Assembly (NCBI GenBank): GCA_032717465.1
Contig: CM064681.1
Coordinates: forward strand, 14,218,510-14,282,509
Direction: 5' to 3'
From: Coenobita brevimanus
Lineage: Eukaryota; Arthropoda; Malacostraca; Decapoda; Coenobitidae
DNA: 64,000 bases
In this document: piece by piece, positions 11,902 through 23,320 of the stretch
Layout: each line of letters starts with the position of its first letter
How positions within the stretch are numbered: the stretch's first letter is position 1
The notes under the pieces: generated by a model
Database searches by the model: none
What the model saw: the letters and a program-made list of their open reading frames with translations, nothing else
Told to the model about the DNA's origin: nothing
Translations under genes and position numbers: made by a program

Positions 11902-12507
11902 TTAGGGTCCTATGATCCTCTGAAGGAAGGAAGTTGACGAATGGCATCTTCCTCCTTCTAAGTTTTGTCTCTTGTTGCATTTAGTAAGCCTGCCTGTTAC
12001 TGACAAGGAAAACTTGTTTTGTATGTTATTCCATTCTAGTTTCATTTGCCGTGCAGTATCATCTCTATTATAAACTTCATTCTTAATATCAATAATTTTA
12101 GGTGGTACTTCATTTATCTTACTGATTTCTTCTGCAAGATTTGATAAAACTGGAGCAAACATTTGAAGTCCCATAGGTGGCATATTTTTGTGAGACTGAG
12201 TTACAATTCTGCAGTTCATCTTGTTCTATATTATTGTTTTCATGAAATTCTAATGTCCTTTATATATTTATTCTTTCTGGATCTCGTCCCCATATCTGGT
12301 CCCCCTTTTTGATATTGCACACAACACCTTGGCCTTCGTAATTTCATCATGTGGATAATATGCGATGACTTCTACTAATGAATGATAATACTCGTAGTAG
12401 TCTGCTTTGGCAGAATTAATAAAACATAGAAGTCTGTTTACTACATATCCATCTCCATAATTCTCAATTGGGAACTCACTTCCGACGAGAATAAGTTTCC
12501 ATGGCAA
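11902..12507 (-). pseudogene. Possible decayed mobile-element ORF1-like protein
   Basis: Two consecutive minus-strand frames (12507-12268 and 12219-11902) read as one damaged protein. The first contains VVNRLLCFINSAKADYYEYY and AYYPHDEITKAKVLC. The second contains FAPVLSNLAEEISKINEVP. The combination of a YPxDEIxxAKxxL helix and a C-terminal coiled segment resembles short proteins that precede RT frames in some arthropod mobile elements. This is recall of a pattern, not of a named family. Nothing downstream supports a complete element. Confidence 0.3.
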
Positions 12508-12684
12508 CCACCAAAGAAAACGGGATATAAAGGTATAGCTTGTCTGTAAAAAGTATTTGTAGAATACATTATTGTTGGTGGGTTATCAGAATACACTTCA
12601 ATATCTGTTCTTCATATGCCAAGTGACGTGTTACCCATGCAACGCATATTTCTGAGACATAAACTTTGCTGTTTATTTTGGTGA

Positions 12685-13316
12685 GGATATGGAGAATGTG
12701 AGTGCATTCAAGTACTTGGGTAGTGTGATGAGTAAGGATGGAACTTTGGGGGATGAAGTGCGTGAAAGGGTACAGCAGGGAAGGAAGGTTGTTGGTACAT
12801 TGAAAGCAGTGATGTGAAATAGGGAGGTGAGTATGGAAGTTAAGAAGTCACTGCATGATAGTATTGTGATCCCTACCCTGACGTATGGAAGCGAGGCATG
12901 GACCTTGCAGGAGGGAAACAAGTCAAGAGTGAGAGCAGTGGAAATGAGTTACTTGAGAGGAGCATGTGGAGTGAAGTGGAGGGACAGGTTGACGAATGAA
13001 GAAGTGAAGGAACGCTGTGGGGTGGATGTGGATGTGGTTGAGAAGATTAGGAGAAATACACTGAGGTGGTTTGGACATGTGAAGAGAATGGAGAATGAAA
13101 GACTGACTAAGAGGGTGTATGTAGGTGAGGTGGAGGGAGGGAGAGGGAGAGGTAGACCGAGGATGAGGTGGAGGGATGGAGTTGAGAGGTATATGAGGGA
13201 GGGGGGGGGTGAGTTGGGGGGAGGGTAGTCAAATGGTGGGTGACAGAGCGACTTGGAGGCGTTTTGTCTGCTGCCACCCTTTGCAGGATTAGGGCGTCGG
13301 GCTATAGATAGATAGA
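12685..13316 (+). mobile_element. LINE-C 3' fragment (plus strand)
   Basis: This is a 5'-truncated copy of LINE-C. It encodes the C-terminal region beyond the RT: NVSAFKYLGSVMSKDG (about 12697), SIVIPTLTYGSEAWTLQ, RVRAVEMSYLRGACGVKWRD and RWFGHVKRMENERLTKRVY. It ends at a GATA-type tail (ATAGATAGATAGATT, about 13303-13316). The same 3' end is seen at 15.48 kb and 20.96 kb. One stop occurs near 12816. Confidence 0.8.
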
Positions 13317-13925
13317 TTATTTTGCTGCAGGGGCCTGCCATATAGGATCTTGGAGGTATCAACACTGACAGTAAAACAATCCATGTTTGTAGTATTATAA
13401 GATCCTTACTCACTTGTTCATTAATTACCCAGTGTCCCGAGATGCACTGTACACTCGTGATGTGTTCTGAATAAGGAAGGCTCATAGGATCAGCAGAATA
13501 CTCCAAAAGTTGAAGAATTTAGAGGTGCTTCCCTGCCACTGCACTGGACAGACTGGGGAATGGGTAGTAGTAGCAGTAGTAGTAACTGATGTTGATATTT
13601 TTGTTCTTGTTGTGGGCTCATCTGAATGTGAGCCTGGTTGCCTGTAGGTTGAAGTTTTCCTTTTTTCTGCAGCTAACCATGACCCTTTCGGGAGACAGCC
13701 AGGGAAATAAGGAACGTTTCGTATCACCGGACAGCGTCCGATTATATCAGTCCCACCGCGTTAATGCGTCCTCCTCCAACTGCATGTCGATACCAAACAA
13801 AATATAAAACATACGAGAGATTATAATATAGGTACAACATGCAAAGCAAATCGCCGGGGAAGAAGTACTCCTATGTGATCAAGAATATAGCTAAATCTTA
13901 ATATTAGAAATCTGTTAATAACAAA
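13317..13925. other. No gene recognised
   Basis: Unique-looking sequence with a short imperfect GTA/GTC repeat at about 13562-13592. Reading frames here are short and featureless. Confidence 0.4.
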
Positions 13926-14123
13926 ACTGAGAACAGTAAGGCATAGATGTTGATATGAGGAAGCTATGAATACCTGACAAAGAGTAATGCGTAAAAGATG
14001 ACATAAGCAAGCTATAAATAATTAACTGAGAATAGTAAGGCGTTAATGTTGATATTAGAAAGCTATGAAAAATAGTTGAAAATAGTAAGGCCATATGTTG
14101 GAATTAAAAAGGTATAAATAACA
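13926..14123. repeat. Minisatellite, four ~49-bp units
   Basis: Four successive imperfect units of 49-50 bases each start near ACTGAGAAYAGTAAGG and end near AAGCTATGAATA. The third and first units are most alike. Confidence 0.8.
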
Positions 14124-14759
14124 ACTATAACAACTATGTCTAGTACTATCCCCCACCCACCGACTCACCCTGCCCGACCCACCTGCACACTTTTCCACTA
14201 CCCAACCCCCCACCAACCGACTCATCCACTACCCTACCCCCAACCACCGACCCATCCTGCCAGCTGAACTTGCAAACCCGCCTTGATCAATCTTGCCGTC
14301 TCAACCTGCACACGCACCCGCCTCACCACTCTGATATACGGTTGTTAAACTCATTCATATTCATATCCTCTCTACTTCAGAAATATAAATATATAATATC
14401 AGGATAAATGCAATAGCGCGATTGGTCCATGCTGTTATAAAAAGATGCGATTTTCTCTGCTTATGCCTGATATGAAGTCAAATTGGGCAGTAGGCCTATC
14501 TGTTTTATCCTCAAGAAGAAATAATAATAATAATTTAAAAAAACCTAAATAAACTGCCTTTTACTTTAGTTACTGTTATCATCATTTTTTCAGGTTTATT
14601 CATATCCTTTAATTATTACAGCCTAATACAGAAACAACTGTATTTAACCTCTTTTCTTATGTAAAGCTTGTCCAATAATCCTTGACTTTTGTATCAAGAC
14701 TACCTCGATAACTCACATAAGTATCACTCTATCCACTGTTCTTTCCATCTTCCTACTCT

Positions 14760-14797
<38 letters not shown>

Positions 14798-14929
14798 TAA
14801 AAAAAAGTCTCCTCTCAACTTAAAAAATAAAATCGTAGTCTTTCTTAGAAATGCAAACATCAAAATAGAATTTACATGATCGAATACAAGAATTTAAAAT
14901 ATAACAAACACACTGCTGCTTTGGCGATA
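14124..14929. other. C-rich low-complexity stretch, then AT-rich DNA with a TG microsatellite
   Basis: At 14148-14335 there are imperfect repeats on CCCACCCACCGACTCA. At 14765-14796 there is a pure TG repeat of about 16 units. No coding signal. Confidence 0.7.
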
Positions 14930-15474
14930 ATGTGTGCTATACGTGAGGTGCTAGTTTTGAGATGTATCGACAATGAGTAGGTGACCCTTGCCTCACCATA
15001 CCACCTTCTTACCAATAGGGGTTATATGAGTATCAGAAAAATTTGTCAGAATCTGATGATATGATATAATTCCGGTATGTAAGTTACGTGAAATGTTATT
15101 GTTTGGTTTTACTGATGATTGACAGGCGAAATTAGACTCATCATAACACCTTTCCTACCCTTAATGGTTATATGGCAATGAAGGGTACTAATTTCATAAT
15201 ATGGTGTTCTGGTATGGTGTTAGTATGGGGCGCACGGGAACTTTCAGAGTTTGGCTGTGTTGGTGGTCGGGAGACTCAGGCCTATCCATACAACCTCGTA
15301 CCGTTAGTGGTTATATGGGAATTAAGAACACTATTTTCAGTTCATGGTTTTCTGGTGTGTTGATGGCACGCTTTGCTAGTGAGAAGATAGTGTTTATTTG
15401 TATTGAGAGTCTGTAGAAAACTTTAGTATCACCATAACAACTCTCATCCTATAACGGACAAGTGGGAATATAGG
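14930..15474 (+). repeat. 146-bp satellite array, left part
   Basis: Diverged units recur with a period near 146 bases. The landmark GGTTATATGRG/C occurs at about 15019, 15166 and 15310. Each unit also contains TTCTGGTATGGTGTTAGTATG and TTTGGTTGTACTGAGAGTCA, or variants. The array is cut by a LINE-C fragment and resumes at about 15946. Related units lie inverted at 41.4 and 42.8-43.3 kb. Confidence 0.8.
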
Positions 15475-15945
15475 TTCTATCTATCTATTGCCAGACGCCT
15501 CAATCCCGTACGGGATAGCCACAAACAAATCGCCTCCACGTCGCCCTGTCCCCCACCATTTCACTGCCCTGCTCCCAACTCACACCTCCTTCTCTCATAT
15601 ACCTCTCCACCCCATCACTCCATCTCATCCTTGGCCTCCCCCTCCCTCTCCCCCCTCCACCTCACTCACATACGCTCTCCTCGTCAGTCTCTCACCCTCC
15701 ATCCTCTCCACATGGCCAAACCACCTCAGTGTGTTCCTCCTAACGCTTCCTATTACATCCACATCCACACCACAACTCTCCTTTATATCCTCATTTGTCA
15801 GCCTGTCTCTCCATGTAACTCCACAGGCTTCTCTTAAATAACTCATTTTCACTGCTCTCACTCTTGACTTGTTTCTTCCAACAACGTCCAAGCTTCACTT
15901 CCATACGTTAGAGTTGGTATCACAATACTGTCATGTAGTAACTTT
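15475..15945 (-). mobile_element. LINE-C 3' fragment inside the satellite
   Basis: On the minus strand it reads KSRVRAVKMSYLREACGVTW, RLTNEDIKESCGVDVDVIG and RRNTLRWFGHVERMEGERLT, the LINE-C C-terminal region. It ends in a TAGATAGATAG tail (about 15476-15488 in plus coordinates). It is severely 5'-truncated. Satellite DNA flanks it on both sides. Confidence 0.8.
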
Positions 15946-16430
15946 CTCAGTTCCATGGTGTTATATTATTGTTTTAGGATGCGGCAAAGGTGAGATGTTA
16001 GTGTTTGGTTGTACTGAGAGTCAGTAGGATGACACAGCCTCACGAGACCCTCTTTTAACCCTTTTGGATACATGAGAATTATTGTCAGTATTTTCAAAAT
16101 ATGATGTTCTGGTATGGTGTTTATATGTAGTATTTTAATATGTTTGGTTGTACTGGAAGTCAGCAGGAGACTCTAGCTTCCCAATATCACCTCCCTACCT
16201 CTAAGGGTTATATGGTAATTAAGGACACTGTTTTCAAATTATGCAGTACTGGTATAATGTTAGTATGTGATAAGGTGCCAGCGGTGTCAGTATTGGTACC
16301 GAGGGTCAGTGGGACACTTTGGCTAAACCATACCACATTCCTACCAGTCGTGGTTACACTTTAATTGTGAACACTGTATTGAAAATCTAGTGTTATGGTA
16401 TATTGTCAGCATAGTTGTTCGTTTGATTGG
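15946..16430 (+). repeat. 146-bp satellite array, right part
   Basis: This continues the array after the LINE-C insertion. The landmark recurs at about 16062, 16207 and 16352 (spacing about 145), with TTCTGGTATGGTGTTTATATG and TTTGGTTGTACTGGAAGTCA preserved. Confidence 0.8.
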
Positions 16431-17014
16431 CTAAATCCATATTTAATGTTACCTGTAACCTGCTCTCTCTCTCTCTCTCTCTCTCTCATAATGTATGTTT
16501 CACCCTTGTCCCCAGACCCTGCCTTTCTCCAGCCTGTTAATCAGCTCAGCTATTTCTCATTTGCCTATGTACGTCCCTTCCATGGTGTGGTATTTACAGT
16601 TATTTGGCTACAGTGTTTAAAGTTTAATAAAATGGTGGCACAAAGATATATTACACTAGAATGAGTGCTTTCTTGTTTTTCATTTATATTGACTCATATT
16701 TTCCCTCGCATATCTTGCCTTTGCAGAAATAGATTATTATATACTTTTCCTCACTTACCTACCGTAGTATAAATGGACTTTCTTATACCTACTTAAACAA
16801 CCTTGTTTTCTTTGAACAGACTGAATTTCCTATACCTGCCTCACTCACCTCCTTGCCTTTGTGAGGATGAACTTCCTACCAATAAAGTGCGCTTTGTGAG
16901 AGAGTGACGTGCTAGCGATCGCACCATGTTATTACAGTTTCCCTCTGAGAAATAATTTCTTCATAATGATAGCTGAACAATGAAAAATATACTGGAAGGA
17001 AAGACATTCTCTCA
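16431..17014. other. No gene recognised; CT microsatellite
   Basis: A CT repeat lies at about 16462-16488. The rest has no recognisable coding or repeat content. Confidence 0.5.
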
Positions 17015-17036
17015 CTTACACCCACACACACCCATC

Positions 17037-17069
<33 letters not shown>

Positions 17070-17070
17070 C
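17015..17070. repeat. CA-rich microsatellite
   Basis: Imperfect CA / CCA repeats, pure CA at about 17047-17068. It lies 160 bases from the long GT array in the opposite sense. Confidence 0.9.
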
Positions 17071-17228
17071 CATATAGCACTGGGATAACATTGTGTCAAA
17101 TGGTTTGATGGTCGCGTAATGGAGAAGGCTTAATCCCGTCAGGAAGCGAGCAGCGGTGTTACCTGGGACACGGAATCTCTGTGTGCCACGAATCACGAAA
17201 CTGGAAACCGGTTGTGATCCAGAATGCG

Positions 17229-18750
<1,522 letters not shown>

Positions 18751-18990
18751 AGTAAGTCCCACTCAGTGCCGCCCAGTTAAGGAGAGCAGTCAGGGGCATT
18801 ATGTCCCACCTCGTGTCACCCAGTTAAGGGCAGCAGTCAGGGGCAGTAAGTCCCACCCAGTGTCATCCACTTAAAGGCAGCATCTTGGGGCAGAGTGCCG
18901 TCGCCCTCCACACCCTTGTCACCCAGTTAGGGACAGTAAGTCCCACCCTGTGTCACCGAATTATTGGTAATAATTAGGGTCAGGAACCCC
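18751..18990. repeat. Minisatellite, about five ~46-bp units
   Basis: Units start near GTAAGTCCCACCCAGTGTCA and end near GGCAGCAGTCAGGGGCA. Spacing is 45-49 bases, with the last units diverged. Confidence 0.75.
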
Positions 18991-19034
18991 ACCCGCAAGG
19001 CCTGATGACCAAAGATTGGTCAACAAGGGCTACT

Positions 19035-19480
19035 CTTTTCGCTGTGTGGAAACTGCGGAGTCGAACCATGCTCTCGTAAGTGCGTCGACAGAGCAGCAAA
19101 ACCGACAGCTATATGAAGCCTCCTAAAATTTATACATTGGAAGGTGCACATAAGCGTCTTAGGTTCCTAATTTTTATTAACATATTAGTACCTGCGGGGA
19201 TTCGAACGAGAGATCCTAAGTGTGTGGATACAGTGTTAAAATAATTGAACCATTGAGACATACATAATTATATACACTGAGACATACAGAATTATATACA
19301 TCCTAATCCGACTGAGCTATTACATCACCTAAAACTTTACATAAAGGAGCGTTTATATAAGAGTCCACTCCAATACTGCTATATTAATTTAATAAGTTAG
19401 AAACTGCAGGAAATCGAACCATGGCTCCTAACTGCGTGACTCCAACCCTGAAATGATTGAGGTATGTGATAATATAATTT
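19035..19480 (-). repeat. Tandem tRNA-like (SINE-like) units
   Basis: On the minus strand three head-to-tail units each carry a B-box-like sequence. These are GGTTCGACTCC (near 19055), GTTCGAATCCCC (near 19203) and GGTTCGATTTCC (near 19410). Two units also have an A-box-like stretch, the better one being TAGCTCAGTCGG near 19315. Spacer text (TTTTAGG, then CTGTCGG or CAGTCGG) recurs. They resemble tRNA-derived SINE heads arranged in tandem and do not fold as intact tRNAs by eye. Confidence 0.5.
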
Positions 19481-19554
19481 TTTTTCACAATGGATGCTAT
19501 ATTATAACGTGTAATTCTGCAAGACATTAATAAATTTGAAACTGGGAAGATCTG

Positions 19555-19890
19555 AGGAAAAGAAAAACTGCCTACGGAAAAAAAAAAAAACATACTCGTA
19601 AAAGAGAAGAAACTACCAACGATAAAAGAGATCAGACTCTAAAAAGAAGGCGAGATAAGACATCAGACTCGTTTAAAAGAAAAAAAAAACTTGCAAGGAG
19701 AATGCAGATCAGAGTCGAAGAATAGAATAGCTGCTTGCGACAAAACAAACTCACTTAGAGAAAATGTACCTGCGAAAAAAATAAGACTTTAACAAAAGAA
19801 AAGCTACGTGTGAAAAAATATATCAAACTCGAACAAAGGAAGAAACTACCCGCGGAAAACAAGATCATATTCAGATAAACTGCCTCCCCA
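19555..19890. repeat. A-rich irregular minisatellite, ~40-bp units
   Basis: About eight loose units on the theme AAACTACCTGCGGAAAA followed by ATCAGACTCGAAAAAAG. Unit length drifts between 35 and 45 bases. Confidence 0.55.
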
Positions 19891-20372
19891 AAAGGTGAAG
19901 TTAATAAATAAAAATAAACCAGGAGCTAACTTGTGATCGCCGCCCCTCCATCACTGGGAGAACGTCAGCAGAAACCTTTTGGCGACCATATCTTGTTGAA
20001 GAGAAAAATTCTTCTATATGATGCCGTCCAGCCATTAAGTTGTCCTAGTAAATACTTCATTATTTGTCTTCTACTCATGTTCCACTACGACAGTGTCTGT
20101 TGCCCAGGCCTCTTATCTATAAAAGTTCCATATCAGTTTTTCTCTATTGCGTGGAGTATGTTTCAACTTTGTCCTGCCACATTGACTGGGCAGTTTGGTG
20201 GACAGGGGAGAGCCCTCGTCTTTGCTGTCCTTGTCTAATTCTACTTGTATAGTCACACTATCAAGAAGCTTCCATACATGGACCATCCGGCTGCTGCAGT
20301 TATCTTCCTTTCATAAAAGTTCGCCGACACTTTCCTGCCGGCTGTGGCGAAGGAAAATGGTAAATGAAGTGC
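19891..20372. other. No gene recognised
   Basis: A 101-codon plus frame (19933-20238) shows no domain. The segment ends at the A-rich 3' end of LINE-B copy a. Confidence 0.4.
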
Positions 20373-20952
20373 CTTTATTTATTTTATTTTTACAATAACA
20401 GAACAGAAGAAAGAAAAACAAACGAATAACAAAGAATAATCCATGCACCTGGTTACAGGTGTTCTCCATCCATAAAAAAAAAAAATCTGTAACAGACTTG
20501 AACAGCCGTTGGTTGAAGTTTGGGGGAAAACCACTCTGGGGAAACGAGTTCCAAAGATTTGCAGTTCGAGGAATAAAAGAATTCTGATGGGCTGAAGTTC
20601 TGCAATAAGGCAGTGTGACAGTCCTGTCATGAGTGCTACCAGATGCCTGGGTAGCGCGGGGGAAGGCGTGAAGAGGTGGCACAATGGATGCATCTTCGTC
20701 CAAGCATTTGCCATAAAAATATCTGTAAAATAATACAATGTAGCCAACATTCCTTCTTACTTGTAGGGGACGTAGCTCATTTGTAATAGTGGGGTAATTA
20801 ATAATTCTAATAGCTTTGTTCTGACTTTTGTCCAATTGTTTTAGTCCAACCTCTCCACATCCAAATCCACAAATGTGAGCAATATTGCAGCTGAAAGCAC
20901 GCATGACTTGTAAATTATTCCTAACTGCTAGTCAGTGAAGAAGATATGGACT
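20373..20952 (-). mobile_element. LINE-B copy a, 3' part
   Basis: This is the C-terminal part of a Jockey/CR1-like RT protein on the minus strand: NKAIRIINYPTITNELRPLQ, LFYRYFYGKCLDEDASIVPP, RTSAHQNSFIPRTANLWNSF and FPPNFNQRLFKSVTDF. It ends in an A-rich AATAAA-containing tail near 20373. Upstream the element is cut at TATGGACT (20945-20952) by LINE-C. The matching continuation, with the same TATGGACT, is at 25376. Compared with copy b (21811-23320) the sequence is contiguous across the break. Confidence 0.85.
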
Positions 20953-20959
20953 ACCTAGC

Positions 20960-21810
20960 TCTCTTTCTATCTATTGCCAGACGCCTTAATCCTGTAACGA
21001 GTGGCCATAGACAAATCCCATGTTCCCTTGTCCCCCGCCATTTCACCGCCTTTCTCCCAGTTCACACTCCCTCTCTCATATACCTGTCCGCTCCATCTCT
21101 CCATCTCATCCTTGTCCTCCCCCTCCCTCTCCCCCCTCCACCTAACTCATACACTCTCTTCGTCAGTCTTTCACTCTCCATCCTCTCAACATAGCCAAAC
21201 CACCTCAGTGTGTTTCTCCTAATGCTTCCTATCACATCCACATCCACACCACAATACTTCTTCACCTCCTCATTTGTCAGTCTGTCTCTCCATGTGACTC
21301 CACATGCTTCTCTCAGGTATCTCATTTCCACTGCTCTCACTCTTGACTTCTGTCCCTCCAACAAGGTTCAAAGCTTCACCTCTGTATGTTAGAGTTGGTA
21401 TCACAATACTGTCCATGCTCCCTTCCCTGTTTCTTATCACTGCTTTCAAGGAAGCAGCAACCTTTCTTCTTTGTTGTACCCTTTCAAGCACTTCACCCTC
21501 TAAACTTCCATCCTTACACATCACACTCCCCAAGTACTTAAACGCATTCACATTTTCCATTTCCTTCACATCCAACCTCACTGTACATTCACTGACTTCA
21601 CTTCTCTCGAAAACCATAACTTTATTCTTCCCTACATTCACGTTTAGATTCCGTTTCTTACACACTCTCCCAGACTCATCCACCAAGCCTTGCAGCTTCC
21701 TTTTGTCATCACTTAACACAGTATCATCCGCAAACAACAGTACAGGGAGTTTCCACACACTGCTCTCTCTCATTAGGGCCGCGCCAACATCCACTGCCCT
21801 ACCTTGTATC
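20960..21810 (-). pseudogene. LINE-C RT C-terminal part
   Basis: This encodes the palm motif and the C-terminus of the RT protein. VDVGAALMRESSVWKLPVLL is followed at once by FADD, the catalytic box (about 21725), then KRKLQGLVDESGRVCKKRNL, NAFKYLGSVMCKDGSLEGEV, IRRNTLRWFGYVERMESERL and TKRVYE. The FADD pair is intact. One frameshift near 21400 separates the two readable halves. The N-terminal half of the same RT stops at YMDGVIK at 23321. The two pieces join within one RT fold, which is the main evidence that LINE-B copy b interrupted this element. Confidence 0.85.
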
Positions 21811-23320
21811 TTTTTTTTTTTTTTTTTTCTTTAACAGAATAGAGGAAGGAAAACATATGAATTAAAAAAATAATCCATACACCAGATTACGGGTGTCCTC
21901 TGTTCAATAAATATCTGTGACAGACTTGAACAGCTGTAGGTTGAAGTCTGGAGGGAAACAACTCTGGGGAAGCGAGTTCCAGAGAGATGCACTTCGGGGA
22001 ATGAAAAAATTCTGATAGGCAGAAGTTCTGGAATATGGTTGAGTGACATTCCAGTCATGAGCGTTACCAGATGCCCGTGTAGCACTAGGGAAGGCATGGA
22101 GAGGTGGCACCATGGACGCAACTTCGTCTGAGCATTTGCCCTAAAAATATCTGTAAAATATGCAAGGGAGGCAACATTCCTTCTTACCTGTAGGGGAGGG
22201 ACTTTATTTGTAATTGCAGGGTTGTTAATAATTCTAACACCTTTGTTCTGAATTTTCTCTGTTTTGATGTAACCTCTCCACATCCACTCACAAGGGTGAG
22301 CAATATTCAAGCTGAGAGCGTGCATGACTCATAAATTATAGCTAATTACTCGTCAGTGAAGAAGTTACGGACTCTGTACAATAATCCAAGTTTCTTTGAG
22401 GCGGTTTTAGCAAGTGATCTAACATGAGATGTCCAGCTGAGGGCATTGTTAAGTAGGCCGCTGAGAATTTCAATACTTTTGGAGATGGGAATATTAGTAG
22501 CACTGAAGGTAATATACGAATCTGGCAATATCTGTCTATTAGTAAGTTGTACATATTTAGTTTTATTAGCATTAAATGAGATAAGGTTGTTTTGTCCCCA
22601 TTCAGTGATCGTAGATAGGTTTTGATTTATGGAGGGCTGTACTGAGTTGAGAGTTATAGATATTAGACTTTGTAAATTGGTGTCTGAGTGTGAATGAACA
22701 ATGAAGTGTTGAGTCATCTGCATATGAGTGGATGGCATTGTGGATGACAGGAGATCATTAATATGAACCAGGAACAGGGTTGGCGCCAGAACTGATCCCT
22801 GTGGCACGCCAGTGTTAATTGAGTGGAAATTGGAATATACATCACCTACCTTTACCCTTATTTTCCTGTCACTGAGATATGTGGAAATCAAAGGAACAAA
22901 AGACGTTAGTTCCATAGCAAGGGAGTTTGGACAGCAGGGTACGGTGGCATACTCTGTCGAAAACTTTAGAAATATCAAGAGCTACTGCATGAGTTTCTCC
23001 ATGTAGGTCAATTGATTGATGGATGGTATGAGTTAGGAGATTGAGTATGTCAATGGTTGATCTTTCGTGGCGAAAACCATATTGTCTATCACTAATTAAG
23101 TTGTTGGATTAAAGATGTTTGACAATGTGCGTATTAATTATTTCAAATACCTTATCAAGAGAAGATGTGACAGCTATTGGTCTGTAATCAGAAGGGTCAG
23201 AGGAACTTCCATTCTTCGAAATTGGATGGATATTGGCTTCTTTCCATGAATCTGGGAATGAAGAAGTACGTATGAATAGACTGAATAATTTAGCTAGAAC
23301 AGAGGCAAGTTCAGGGGAAC
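21811..23320 (-). mobile_element. LINE-B copy b, inserted in LINE-C
   Basis: A 1.5-kb, 5'-truncated copy with a poly(A) tail (T run at 21811-21828 in plus coordinates). On the minus strand it reads [80 protein letters not shown] and NDL, and then a YADD box in a shifted frame. Next come TKYVQLTNRQILPDSYITFS, ALSWTSHVRSLAKTASKKLG and LLYRVRNFFTDE, then the C-terminal region also found in copy a. Three or more frame changes occur. It starts exactly where copy a still continues (GGGGAAC at 23314-23320), so truncation happened on insertion. Confidence 0.85.

Noticed and set aside
13926..14123. CRISPR-like array
   Set aside because: Repeats are adjacent and diverged without unique spacers, and the window is eukaryotic.
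19035..19480. True tRNA genes
   Set aside because: B-box-like motifs are present but the arms do not pair into a cloverleaf by eye, and the units are tandem with long AT-rich spacers.
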